NCBI RefSeq assembly: GCF_001905385.1
Contig: NZ_LIPF01000006.1
Span: 489,510-553,509, forward strand
DNA: 64,000 nucleotides
Reading direction: 5' to 3'
Origin: Streptomyces sp. CB02414
Lineage (GTDB): Bacteria > Actinomycetota > Actinomycetes > Streptomycetales > Streptomycetaceae
The notes under the pieces are model-generated. The model was not told the DNA's origin. It made no database searches and saw only the letters and a list, made by a program, of their open reading frames with translations. The position numbers were made by a program, and so were the translations under genes. Shown here in pieces: positions 50,135-58,447 of the stretch. Within the stretch, counting starts at the first letter, position 1; each line of letters begins with the position of its first letter.

Positions 50135-50845
50135 CTAGGCGGCGAGGTCCCGCTCGTCCGCCTCGGTGCTCTCCTTGCGGGCCCCCGGAATCACGGCGCC
50201 GCGCCCGTCGGCACCGTCTCGCCCCCGCGCGCGCACCAGCCACCCCACCCGGGGCGACCGCTCGACGGCGCGGGTCAGCGGCGTCAGCAGCGCCATGGCG
50301 ACCGGCGACAGCAGCAGCGCGACCGCCGTACCGAGGGCGAAGCCGCCGATGACGTCCGTCGGGTAGTGCACGCCCATGTAGACCCGGATGAAGCCGCCGA
50401 ACACCGCCAGCACGATCGCGCCGAGCCCGAACTTCCGGTTGGCGACGAACAGCGCGACGGCGAGCGCCATACACAGCGTGGCGTGATCGCTCACGAACGA
50501 GAAGTCGTCCTTGCCGGCGACCAGCACCTCCAGCCCCTCATGGGTCTTGAACGGCCGCGGCCGCTCCACGAAACCCCGTATCGGGACGTTGACCAGCACC
50601 GCGACACCTGCCGCGAGCGGCGCCCACACGAGCGCGGCCACCGAGGACGCCGCGTCCTCACCGCCCCGCCGCCGCACGCCCCACCAGCACCACATCACCA
50701 GCAGCACGATCGCGAACAGCAGTCCGTACTCACCGACGAACTCCATGACCCGGTCGAACCAGTGCGGTGCGTCCTTGGCCAGGCCGTTGATGTCGTAGAG
50801 CAGCTCGACGTCGGGGTTCGACCCGGATTCTGCGAGTCCAGCCAT
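50135..50845 (-). CDS. PAP2 family phosphatase, BcrC-like
   Basis: A 236-residue membrane phosphatase. The three PAP2 motifs are RGFVERPRPF, FVSDHATL and RVYMGVHYPTDVIGG. The middle motif has S-D-H in place of PSGH, as in BcrC-type undecaprenyl pyrophosphate phosphatases. About five to six transmembrane helices are seen. A cytoplasmic basic tail ends the protein. It may recycle undecaprenyl pyrophosphate in cell wall synthesis. The 239 bp upstream of its start contain no gene. Confidence 0.88.
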   Translation of the reverse strand: MAGLAESGSNPDVELLYDINGLAKDAPHWFDRVMEFVGEYGLLFAIVLLVMWCWWGVRRRGGEDAASSVAALVWAPLAAGVAVLVNVPIRGFVERPRPFKTHEGLEVLVAGKDDFSFVSDHATLCMALAVALFVANRKFGLGAIVLAVFGGFIRVYMGVHYPTDVIGGFALGTAVALLLSPVAMALLTPLTRAVERSPRVGWLVRARGRDGADGRGAVIPGARKESTEADERDLAA

Positions 50846-51084
50846 GGTGCTGCGGCCCCTTCGTCATGTCCTGCGGCGCACCGTACGCACGCCTTTCCTC
50901 TGCCACCCCCGTGGTCAGTAGATCCGCCGGCTCCTCTTGTCCCGCACACCTACACGACAACAGGAACGCACGGCCCCCGTTGATACGTTCCACCTTCCAC
51001 TGAATGATCACGCAGACGTTATCGAAGAGAGACACGTCGTCGCAGCTCAGGGCATGGGTTCACGCTGTGTCCAAACCATGGCAT

Positions 51085-52086
51085 TCACACCGTGGTGGGC
51101 AATGCTTTCGCGCCATCTTCCGTCACCCGGGTCGCCCCGAAGTAATCCGGGGTGTCGATCGGATCGAACCGGATCACGGCCCCCGGCCGCGGCGCGTCGA
51201 TCATGTATCCGCCACCGACGTAGATCCCCACGTGCCGAATGGCCCGCGAATTGGTGAGATCGTCCGAGAAGAACACGAGATCACCCGGCAGCAGTTCGTC
51301 CCGCCCCGGATGCGGCCCCGCGTTGTACTGGTCGTTGGCCACCCGCGGCAGCGTGATCCCCACACTCTCGTAAGCGGCCTTGGTCAGCCCCGAACAGTCG
51401 AACCGCCCGCCCTGGTCGGCCGTCCCGTTGCCACCCCACAGATAGGGCGTCCCGAGCTTCTCCTGCGCGTAGGCGATGGCCCCGGCGGCCTGCTCGGAGG
51501 GCTCGACCCTGGTCTCCGGCGCGGCGAAGCTCTTCTCCAGGCTCCGGATGACCTTGACGTAGTTCTGGGTCTCCTTGTACGGCGGCACACCCTGGTACTG
51601 GATCACCGCGCCGGCCCCCGCGTTGTAGGAGGCCAGCATGTTCTCGGTCGGGTTGCCGGGGACGTCCTTCACGTACGACGCGAGGGTGCAGTCGTACGAC
51701 GCCGCCGAGGGGATGGCATCCGCCGGGTCCCAGACGTCCCGGTCCCCGTCACCGTCCCCGTCGATCCCGTGCGTGGCCCAGGTCCCCGGGATGAACTGCG
51801 CTATCCCCTGCGCGGCCGCGTGGCTCTGGGCCTTCGGGTTGAAGCCGCTCTCCTGGTAGAGCTGGGCGGCGAGCAACGCGGGGTTGATGGCGGGACAGAG
51901 ATTGCCCCACTTCTGCACGAGCGCCTGGTACGCCGCGGGAACGGACCCCTTCGCGAGCCTCTTCGACCCGCCCCCGACGCCGTTGGCCAGGTTCCCGGCG
52001 ACCACGTAGACGCCCACGACGAGCAGCATCACGAAGCCCATCCCGAGGGCAACCGCGACACCGGCCCCGACCCACAACTTCCGCAT
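51085..52086 (-). CDS. Lytic transglycosylase / NlpC-P60 endopeptidase (VirB1-like)
   Basis: A 333-residue bifunctional wall hydrolase from ATG 52086. One transmembrane or signal segment lies at 6-30. The SLT domain (about 60-190) has the catalytic Glu in AAQLYQESGFNPKAQS, plus AAQGIAQFIPGTW and MLASYNAGAGAV. The NlpC/P60 domain (about 215-325) has the Cys in GGRFDCSGLTKAAY, His in AIRHVGIYVGGGYMIDA, and a further polar residue. This pairing is the standard VirB1-like component of Gram-positive type IV secretion and conjugation systems. A type IV-like gene set starts 2.2 kb away on the other strand. Confidence 0.92.
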   Translation of the reverse strand: MRKLWVGAGVAVALGMGFVMLLVVGVYVVAGNLANGVGGGSKRLAKGSVPAAYQALVQKWGNLCPAINPALLAAQLYQESGFNPKAQSHAAAQGIAQFIPGTWATHGIDGDGDGDRDVWDPADAIPSAASYDCTLASYVKDVPGNPTENMLASYNAGAGAVIQYQGVPPYKETQNYVKVIRSLEKSFAAPETRVEPSEQAAGAIAYAQEKLGTPYLWGGNGTADQGGRFDCSGLTKAAYESVGITLPRVANDQYNAGPHPGRDELLPGDLVFFSDDLTNSRAIRHVGIYVGGGYMIDAPRPGAVIRFDPIDTPDYFGATRVTEDGAKALPTTV

Positions 52087-52115
52087 GGCCCAACCTTCCC
52101 CCATCGCCGGGCCGT

Positions 52116-52586
52116 TCAATAACACTTTCCAGCCATGTCGCGCCCCTCTTCGGGGCGGCTCCGGCACTCGGCCCACAACAGCTTCCCGCCCTTGGAGGCG
52201 CCCAGCTCGCGCAGCACGGACACGCCGACGGCGTCGGCACAGGCCCGCACCAGCTGAAGTCCCCGTCCGCTCTCGGCGTCCGCCGGGGCCGCGGCGCCGG
52301 GCTGCTCCTCGTCCCGGAAGCCGGGCGGCACCCTCCAGTCGGTGTCCCACACACCGACCCGGAGCCGTCCCGGCTCGCGCGAGAGGATGCGGAGGGAGTA
52401 GGGGCCGGTGGTGTGCAGGTGGGCGTTGGCGAGGAGTTCGGCGGCCAGCAGCTCGGCGGTGGGCGTGAGCTCACCGAGTCCGTGCGCGGCGAGGGTGGCA
52501 CGGAGGGTTGTGCGGGCGATCCCCGGTGCGCGTGGATCGTGCGGGAGGTGGAGGGTGTAGCCCCAGGACGGGTCTACGGTGGCCAT
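52116..52586 (-). CDS. ATP-binding (HATPase_c) protein, RsbW/SpoIIAB-like
   Basis: A 156-residue single GHKL ATPase domain. The N box is in AELLAAELLANAHLHTTGPY (E-xxN), the G1 box is RVGVWDTDWRVP, and the G2-like segment is ESGRGLQLVRACAD. Stand-alone domains like this are abundant in Streptomyces as anti-sigma factors or developmental regulators. It is divergent from an XRE/DUF397 pair, a common arrangement in Streptomyces. Confidence 0.9.
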   Translation of the reverse strand: MATVDPSWGYTLHLPHDPRAPGIARTTLRATLAAHGLGELTPTAELLAAELLANAHLHTTGPYSLRILSREPGRLRVGVWDTDWRVPPGFRDEEQPGAAAPADAESGRGLQLVRACADAVGVSVLRELGASKGGKLLWAECRSRPEEGRDMAGKCY

Positions 52587-52683
52587 GGAAGTCTCCGATC
52601 AGTTCGGGAAGTTGGTTGACGGACGGGTGCCCAGTGGCCTGCCGGCCCGTCGACCGGTGCGCTTCTGAGCGGGGCGCCACTTG

Positions 52684-52741
52684 TAAGGTAGCGGCGATTA
52701 GATAAGTCGTTATCCGATTCCCGGTATCGGCCTTAGCTACC
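52684..52741. promoter_or_regulatory. Possible operator region between divergent regulators
   Basis: Three short inverted repeats overlap here: gataa-gtcg-ttatc, ccgat-7-atcgg, and ggtagc...gctacc. They lie between the ATP-binding protein gene (start 52586, minus) and the XRE gene (52783, plus). They probably include the XRE operator, but no single site stands out. Confidence 0.35.
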
Positions 52742-52782
52742 ACCCGTGTGGGTGACCGCAGCACCAAGGAGGCGGCAAGCCC

Positions 52783-53628
52783 GTGAGAACCAACCCGACG
52801 GGGCGCCAGCTGAGACTCGGGGCGGAGCTGCGGAAACTCCGCGAGCGCGCGGGCCTGACGTCCACACAGGCGAGTCAACTGCTCGGAGTGAAGCAGAACC
52901 AGATCAGCAATACCGAAGCCGGCCGCATGGGGGTGAGCGCCGAACGCATCCACGCGCTCGCCTGCCACTACGACTGTGCCGACCGAGCTCTCATCGACGC
53001 ACTCAGCGCCATGACCACCGAACGGAAACGCGGCTGGTGGGAGGAGTACAGGGAGATCCTGCCCAGCTCGCTTCTCGATCTGGCCGAGGTCGAGCATCAC
53101 GCGGTCAGCCTGCGCACGGCCATCACCGTGCACATGCCCGGCCTGCTCCAGACCACGGACCACGCCCGCGAGACTTTCCGTCAGGTAGTGCCGGACCTCT
53201 CACCCCCGGACATCGAGCACCGCGTCTCGTTCCGCATCAAGCGACAGACGGTGATCTTCCGTGAGCCTCCGACCCCCTACCGCGCCCTCATCCACGAGGC
53301 GGCCCTGCGGATGCGGTTCGGGAGCCGGACTACCGTGCAAGCCCAGCTACGCCATCTGCTCGACATGAGCGAGCGAGACCACGTAACCATCAGAGTGATC
53401 CCCTACGCCGCTGGAGGGTTCCCGGGCTCGGGCCAGTCGGTCTTCTACTCGGCCGGTCCCGTACAGCAACTGGACACCGTTCACCTCGACCAGTCCCACG
53501 GCCCCGTCTTCCTGGACGCCGAGGCTCAGCTGTCCAAGTACCGCATTCTGCTGGACCGGATCCAGGCCAAAGCGCTTCCACCAGCGGAGTCCCGTGACTT
53601 CATCCACCACATCGCCCAAGACCTGTGA
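52783..53628 (+). CDS. XRE-family regulator with DUF5753 domain
   Basis: A 281-residue protein from GTG 52783. The helix-turn-helix (ELRKLRERAGLTSTQASQLLGVKQNQISNTE) is at about 15-50. The DUF5753 part (100-275) contains HMPGLLQTTDHARETFR and VIPYAAGGFPGSGQSVFY. It is followed by a DUF397 gene 11 bp downstream. It is the second such pair in the window and may control the nearby type IV-like genes, but this is only positional. Confidence 0.93.
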   Translation: MRTNPTGRQLRLGAELRKLRERAGLTSTQASQLLGVKQNQISNTEAGRMGVSAERIHALACHYDCADRALIDALSAMTTERKRGWWEEYREILPSSLLDLAEVEHHAVSLRTAITVHMPGLLQTTDHARETFRQVVPDLSPPDIEHRVSFRIKRQTVIFREPPTPYRALIHEAALRMRFGSRTTVQAQLRHLLDMSERDHVTIRVIPYAAGGFPGSGQSVFYSAGPVQQLDTVHLDQSHGPVFLDAEAQLSKYRILLDRIQAKALPPAESRDFIHHIAQDL

Positions 53629-53639
53629 AGGGAACGCAC

Positions 53640-53987
53640 ATGAGCCACAGCACCTGGCAGAAGTCGTCCTACTGCGGTGAAGGTGACTCCTGCATCCACG
53701 TCCGTTCCACCGCCACCGCCGTCCATCTCACCGAAAGCAGCGACCCCACCGACTCCATACTCACCCTCGCCCCGACCACCTTCGGCGCCCTGCTCACCGC
53801 CCTGAAGGCGAACGCCCACCCCGCTCCCGTCCAGGTCACTTTCACTCCCGTGAATGACGCGGGCGCCCCCGTCCGCGTCCACGGCCCCGGCGTACACGGA
53901 CCCGTGGTCACGACGGACCGTCAGAAGTGGGACGCCTTCGTGCTCGGCGTGAAGGCCGGCGAGTTCGATCACTTCGTGGATGCGTAG
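53640..53987 (+). CDS. DUF397 domain protein with extended C-terminus
   Basis: A 115-residue protein from ATG 53640. The start STWQKSSYCGEGDSCIHVRST is the DUF397 pattern, then AVHLTESSDPTDSILTLAPTT. It is longer than the normal 60-70 residues, with a C-terminal extension (QVTFTPVNDAGAPVRVHGPG, ending KAGEFDHFVDA). It is the partner of the XRE regulator just upstream. Confidence 0.85.
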   Translation: MSHSTWQKSSYCGEGDSCIHVRSTATAVHLTESSDPTDSILTLAPTTFGALLTALKANAHPAPVQVTFTPVNDAGAPVRVHGPGVHGPVVTTDRQKWDAFVLGVKAGEFDHFVDA

Positions 53988-54096
53988 AAGGGCCCAACGA
54001 CACAACCACGCGACAGGTTGCGCACCAGCATCATTGCTAGGCGTAACCTGGCGTGATACACAGAGTGACCATACGACTCATCGCATACCGGTCCGC

Positions 54097-54116
54097 CCGG
54101 CCCTCTTAGGGGCCGG
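54097..54116 (+). terminator. Hairpin after the DUF397 gene
   Basis: A 7-bp stem (ccggccc/gggccgg) with a 6-nt loop, in the 277-bp gap between the DUF397 gene and the 2-TM protein. It may end the regulator transcript. The rest of the gap (53988-54264) has no gene and probably holds the type IV locus promoter. Confidence 0.45.
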
Positions 54117-54264
54117 CGCGGGCCGGTGGCAAGCTATCCGTACGAAACCTGCCAATCAATGACGCCAAGTCGACATACGACGGCGGATTTGTCGGCGACA
54201 ATGAGGCCTGACCTCTGCACGTCCGCAGAGGGCGCGGAACTACCCAACAGGGGCGGTGACTTAC

Positions 54265-54573
54265 ATGCTCTTTGCGGCCGACGAGGGAGACATCAACACC
54301 ATCATCGGGGGGATCGCTCCCGACTGGGGCCCCTTCGGTGCGCTGGGGGCCGAGGCGAAGACGATGGTCCAGGTCGTCATGGCCGTAGCCATCCTGCTCT
54401 GCCTCGGCATCGCCATCTGGGGCGCCGCCAAGCAGCGCATCGGCGCCACGGCCCTGCGGGACACCTTCAGCGCGGAGCAGGGCAAGGGCCTCATCATCGC
54501 CGGGCTGACGGGCGTGTTCATCATCGGCTCCCTCGGCACGCTCTTCACCATCGTGTACGGGATGGCCGTATAG
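54265..54573 (+). CDS. Small two-TM pilin-like (VirB2/TrbC-like) protein
   Basis: A 102-residue protein from ATG 54265. An acidic N-terminus (DEGDINTIIGGIAPDWG) precedes two hydrophobic helices, VQVVMAVAILLCLGIAIWGAA (about 33-53) and IIAGLTGVFIIGSLGTLFTIVYGM (about 76-99). This hairpin layout is typical of VirB2/TrbC pilin-like subunits and of the small first gene in actinobacterial type IV-like loci. No clear signal peptidase site is seen. Confidence 0.65.
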   Translation: MLFAADEGDINTIIGGIAPDWGPFGALGAEAKTMVQVVMAVAILLCLGIAIWGAAKQRIGATALRDTFSAEQGKGLIIAGLTGVFIIGSLGTLFTIVYGMAV

Positions 54574-54739
54574 CCACGCTCACGTCCGTCCCTCAACCTC
54601 CACCCCACCCGCCCGTCGTGCCAACCGGCTGAGGTTGCGTTTCCCTGATGTCGAGTCACCACACCGCGCCCGCGCGGGAACCAGCACGGCTACCGTCGTA
54701 CTTCTACGGCAGGCACGAGGTCGAGGGGGCGTACGCGGC

Positions 54740-55540
54740 ATGAGTCTCGGAGACGACCAGCAGTCCTCCGGCGGCTACGGCGGCATGAGCGGGACGCGGA
54801 TGCGGCTGCCCGAGGACGAGGGCGGGCACCGGCGCGGCGGCCGTTCGTCGTCCAGAAGCCTGGTCACGGTGGTCGGCGTGGTCGTCCTCCTCATCGCGGC
54901 GATCGCCTTCGCGAACCGTGGAGGAGAGGACTCCGGTTCCTCCGACGCGGCCGCGGACAAGCCGAAGACGTCATCGACGGCCCCGACAGGCACCACGCCG
55001 GTCCAGTCGGGCTTCGCCCATGATGAGCAGGGGGCGCAGAGCGCTGCCGCGAACTATGCGGTGGCTTTGGGGTCGGCCGACATGTTCGACAAGGCCAAAC
55101 GGCAAGACATCGTGAACACCGTCTACGCCCCCGGCGTCGCTGCTTCCCGGCAGGCCGATCTGGACGAGGCCTACTCGAGCCCGAAGTTCCTGTCGAACAT
55201 CGGGCTCGACAAGGATGGCAAGGCACCGGCTGGCCAGACCTTCGTGTCGCGGGTGATCCCGGTTGGCACCAAGGTCACGGAGTCCAGCGCTGACAAGGCC
55301 ACCGTCGAAGTCTGGTACACATCGCTCTTCGGACTGTCCGGTGGCAAGTCGACCAACCCGGTCACCGAGAGCTGGTACACCACCACCTACCAGCTGACTT
55401 GGACCGGCAACGACTGGAAGGTCATCGACTTCCAGCAGAAGGACGGCCCGGTGCCGATCGGACGCGATCAGCGGGCCTCCGCCCCCGACGAAATGTCGAA
55501 GGCCGTCGAGGAGTTCGGAGGGTTCACCTATGCGCGCTAA
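54740..55540 (+). CDS. TcpC/VirB8-like membrane protein
   Basis: A 266-residue protein from ATG 54740. A disordered Gly/Ser/Arg-rich cytoplasmic part (1-36), one transmembrane helix (RSLVTVVGVVVLLIAAIAFANRG), a Ser/Thr linker and an extracytoplasmic domain (about 95-265) follow. The outer domain fits an NTF2-like VirB8/TcpC fold, with STNPVTESWYTTTYQLTWTG and DWKVIDFQQKDGP near its end. In conjugation systems this protein links the inner channel parts. Its end overlaps the next gene by 11 bp. Confidence 0.72.
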   Translation: MSLGDDQQSSGGYGGMSGTRMRLPEDEGGHRRGGRSSSRSLVTVVGVVVLLIAAIAFANRGGEDSGSSDAAADKPKTSSTAPTGTTPVQSGFAHDEQGAQSAAANYAVALGSADMFDKAKRQDIVNTVYAPGVAASRQADLDEAYSSPKFLSNIGLDKDGKAPAGQTFVSRVIPVGTKVTESSADKATVEVWYTSLFGLSGGKSTNPVTESWYTTTYQLTWTGNDWKVIDFQQKDGPVPIGRDQRASAPDEMSKAVEEFGGFTYAR

Positions 55541-56879
55541 CCACCGCCTCCTCAAAGTCGCAACCGTTCTGGCCTCCGTACCGGCAGCCATGGTGCTCCC
55601 GGCAACCCGCGCGGTCGCTGCTCCGACGCCGACGCCGACTCCGTCGGGCAGCGACGATCCCTGCGACCTCATTCGCGGCCCCGCCAAGGACTACTGCGAA
55701 GACGGCAACTCCGGCTCAGGAGGCGGCGGCGGAGCCGAAACCCCGGAGATCTCCTCCACCCTCGACCCCCTCTCCTCCCTCGCCAAGGGCTGCGCCGACG
55801 CCGCCGCATGGACCGTCGACAAGCTCAGCGCCGCCGTCGAGGACACGGCGAACGTCGACTTCACGAACCCGGAGTTCCTCCAGCAGTACGCCGTCGTCTT
55901 CGCGGCGTCGACCGTGCTCACGCTCATCCTCTGGCTCCTCGCGGTAGCGAAGCGCGCCGTGCGCGGCGTCCCGCTCGGTACCGCCCTCTCCGAGGCCATC
56001 GGGTTCCTCTGGCTCACCGTCCTGGCATCGGCCTTCACGCCGCTGATCCTCTACACGGTCGTCTCCGCGACCGACGCCGTCACGGACGTACTCGCCAAGG
56101 CCACCGGCGACCAGACGAACACGTTCTTCGGCACGTTCTCCGGTGCCTTGGAGAAGGGCGAGGACATCGGCGGCGGCCCGATCATGCTGATCGTCGTCTC
56201 CCTGGTGTCGATCCTCGCCGCCGGCGTCCTCTGGCTGGAACTGGTCATCCGCGCCGCGCTGCTCTACGTCGGCGCCCTGCTCGGCACCGTCGTCTACGCG
56301 GGCCTGGTCGACAAGAACCTGTGGGGTCACGTCCGCCGCTGGGCCGGGATCATGATCGCGGTCATTCTGGTGAAGCCCGTCATCGTCATCGTGCTCGGGC
56401 TCGCCGGGGCGCTCTCCGCCGACGAGGGGCCGGACGCCTTCTCCGCCGTCGTCTCCGGGCTCGCGATCATCCTGCTCGCCATCTTCGCGTCCGCGATGAT
56501 CTACCGCTTCGTCCCCGGCTTCGGCGACGAGATCGCGAGCGGCCGCAACAACAGGATCATGCAGGGCGCCGAGGGCAAGGCCGCCGCCGTGATCAGCTCC
56601 CCGGCGAACCTGGTCGCCCAGGGCATCAGAACCCACAGCTCCCGCCACAACGGCGACGGCGGAGGCGGCGGCAGCAACCAGGGCGGCAGCTCCTCCGCGT
56701 CCCGCCCCTCGAACCCCGCCTCCGGCGGAGTCGCCGCGCACAGCTCGCGCCCCTCGAACGGCGGCGGCGGAACTGTCCCCTCCGCCGCACCCGCACCGCG
56801 CTCAGGCAGCCCGGTGAACACACCCCATGCCAGCAACACCCGTAACAGCAAAAACAGCACAGGAGGTGACGGGCGTTGA
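55530..56879 (+). CDS. VirB6/TrbL-like polytopic membrane protein
   Basis: A 449-residue protein from ATG 55530. A signal peptide (VATVLASVPAAMVLPATRAVAA) comes first, a Pro/Thr linker next, then five to six transmembrane segments at about 125-330, e.g. VVFAASTVLTLILWLLAVAK and IMLIVVSLVSILAAGVLWLE. The cytoplasmic tail (about 370-449) is Gly/Ser/Asn-rich. The topology is that of VirB6/TrbL channel proteins. Its TGA overlaps the TTG start of the next gene. Confidence 0.75.
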   Translation: MRANHRLLKVATVLASVPAAMVLPATRAVAAPTPTPTPSGSDDPCDLIRGPAKDYCEDGNSGSGGGGGAETPEISSTLDPLSSLAKGCADAAAWTVDKLSAAVEDTANVDFTNPEFLQQYAVVFAASTVLTLILWLLAVAKRAVRGVPLGTALSEAIGFLWLTVLASAFTPLILYTVVSATDAVTDVLAKATGDQTNTFFGTFSGALEKGEDIGGGPIMLIVVSLVSILAAGVLWLELVIRAALLYVGALLGTVVYAGLVDKNLWGHVRRWAGIMIAVILVKPVIVIVLGLAGALSADEGPDAFSAVVSGLAIILLAIFASAMIYRFVPGFGDEIASGRNNRIMQGAEGKAAAVISSPANLVAQGIRTHSSRHNGDGGGGGSNQGGSSSASRPSNPASGGVAAHSSRPSNGGGGTVPSAAPAPRSGSPVNTPHASNTRNSKNSTGGDGR

Positions 56880-58435
56880 CGACCGAGTCCCACGTGTCCC
56901 ATCCGGTCACGCCCCGCCGTACGTATCTGATCGGCCGCGCCCGGCCGAACGCGATCGTCGGCCGCAACCGCGAGACCGGTGAGATCGCGCTGATCGTCGT
57001 CGGCGCGTTCCTCGGCATGATGTGCGGGCTCCTCGTCCCCGTCCTGACCCTGCGCATCGTGCTGCTCGTCGGCTTCCCGCTGCTCGCGCTGGCCGCCGTC
57101 TACGTGCCGTACAAGCACCGGACGTTCTACCGGTGGTTCGAGATCAACCGCAGCTACAAGCGGACCCTGCGCAGCGGCACCACGTACCGCTCCGGCGCCA
57201 TCGAGGCCGGCACCCGGCTCGACGGCAGGGAGGTCGAGGTCGGCCCGCCACCCGGCATCGGCCGCATCACCTGGCTGGCCGCGCCCTTCGGGCCGGACGA
57301 GATCGCCGTACTGCTGCACGCCGACCGCAAGACGGTGACGGCCGCGATCGAGATCGAGGGCCCCGGCGTCGGCCTGCGCGACTCCGAGGACCAGGAAGCC
57401 CTCGTCGACCGCTTCGGCACCCTGCTCAAGCACGTGGCCAACGGCGACGGTTTCGTCACCCGCATCCAGATGCTCGCCCGCACCCTCCCGGCCGACCCCG
57501 ACGCGCACGCCAAGGACGTCGCCCAGCGCGGCGACGACAAGGCGCTGCCGTGGCTGCAGCAGTCGTACGACCAGCTCCAGTCGATGGTGTCCACCAGCAG
57601 CGAGCAGCACCGCGCCTACCTCGTCGCCTGCATGCACTACACCCGCGAGCTGGCGGCCGAGGCCAACGCCATGGCCCGCGCCGCCCGCCCGCAGAACGGC
57701 CGGAAGCTGGACCGGGACGCGGGCCTCGCGGTGGTCATGGCGCGCGAGCTGACCGACATCTGCTCGCGCCTCCAGGAGGCCGACATCCGCGTACGCCAGC
57801 CGCTGGGCCAGGGCCGGCTCGCCTCCCTCGTCCACGCCATGTACGACCCGGACCATCCGATCGACCACATCCAGGCGATGACCAAGCGCAACGCCTGGCC
57901 GGCCGAGCTGGACGCCATGGAGCCCACGTACCTCCAGGCGAAGACCCGGGAGTCCTTCACCCGCGCCCCCTGGTGCCACGCCACCGCCTGGGTCAAGGAG
58001 TGGCCGATGACCCCGGTGGGCGTCAACTTCCTGGCGCCCCTCCTGGTCCACACCCCGGACGTCATCCGCACGGTCGCCGTCACGATGGACCTCGAACCCA
58101 CCGAGATCGCCATCGAGCGCATGCTGACCGAGAAGACCAACGACGAGGCCGAGGCCTCCCGCGCCGCCAAGATGAACCGCACCGTCGACCCGCGCGACAT
58201 CGCCGCCCACGGCCGCCTGGACCAGCGGGGCGAGGACCTCGCCAGCGGCGCGGCCGGCGTCAACCTGGTCGGCTACATCACCGTCTCCTCCCGTTCCCCC
58301 GAGGCGCTGGCCCGCGACAAGCGGACGATAAGGGCTTCGGCCGGTAAGTCGTACCTGAAACTGGAGTGGTGCGACCGTGAGCACCACCGCGCCTTCGTGA
58401 ACACACTTCCGTTCGCCACCGGCATCCGAAGGTAG
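56876..58435 (+). CDS. SCO6880 family protein (type IV secretion, VirB3/VirB4-N-like)
   Basis: A 519-residue protein with a TTG start at 56876, chosen because a near-perfect ribosome site (AGGAGGTGAC) lies just before it and it overlaps the upstream stop. Two transmembrane segments are at about 40-78 (IALIVVGAFLGMMCGLLVPV and LLVGFPLLALAAVYV). The remainder is cytosolic, with RTYLIGRARPNAIVGRNRET at the start and ARDKRTIRASAGKSYLKLEW near the end. It matches the SCO6880 family found in actinobacterial type IV-like loci and corresponds to a VirB3 plus the N-terminal half of VirB4. It has no nucleotide-binding motif. Confidence 0.82.
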   Translation: MTTESHVSHPVTPRRTYLIGRARPNAIVGRNRETGEIALIVVGAFLGMMCGLLVPVLTLRIVLLVGFPLLALAAVYVPYKHRTFYRWFEINRSYKRTLRSGTTYRSGAIEAGTRLDGREVEVGPPPGIGRITWLAAPFGPDEIAVLLHADRKTVTAAIEIEGPGVGLRDSEDQEALVDRFGTLLKHVANGDGFVTRIQMLARTLPADPDAHAKDVAQRGDDKALPWLQQSYDQLQSMVSTSSEQHRAYLVACMHYTRELAAEANAMARAARPQNGRKLDRDAGLAVVMARELTDICSRLQEADIRVRQPLGQGRLASLVHAMYDPDHPIDHIQAMTKRNAWPAELDAMEPTYLQAKTRESFTRAPWCHATAWVKEWPMTPVGVNFLAPLLVHTPDVIRTVAVTMDLEPTEIAIERMLTEKTNDEAEASRAAKMNRTVDPRDIAAHGRLDQRGEDLASGAAGVNLVGYITVSSRSPEALARDKRTIRASAGKSYLKLEWCDREHHRAFVNTLPFATGIRR

Positions 58436-58447
58436 GGGCTGACCCTG

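Noticed and set aside
54000..54264. Attachment site or origin of transfer before the type IV-like genes
   Set aside because: Short inverted repeats exist but there is no tRNA end, direct-repeat pair or nick-site motif that I can recognise.
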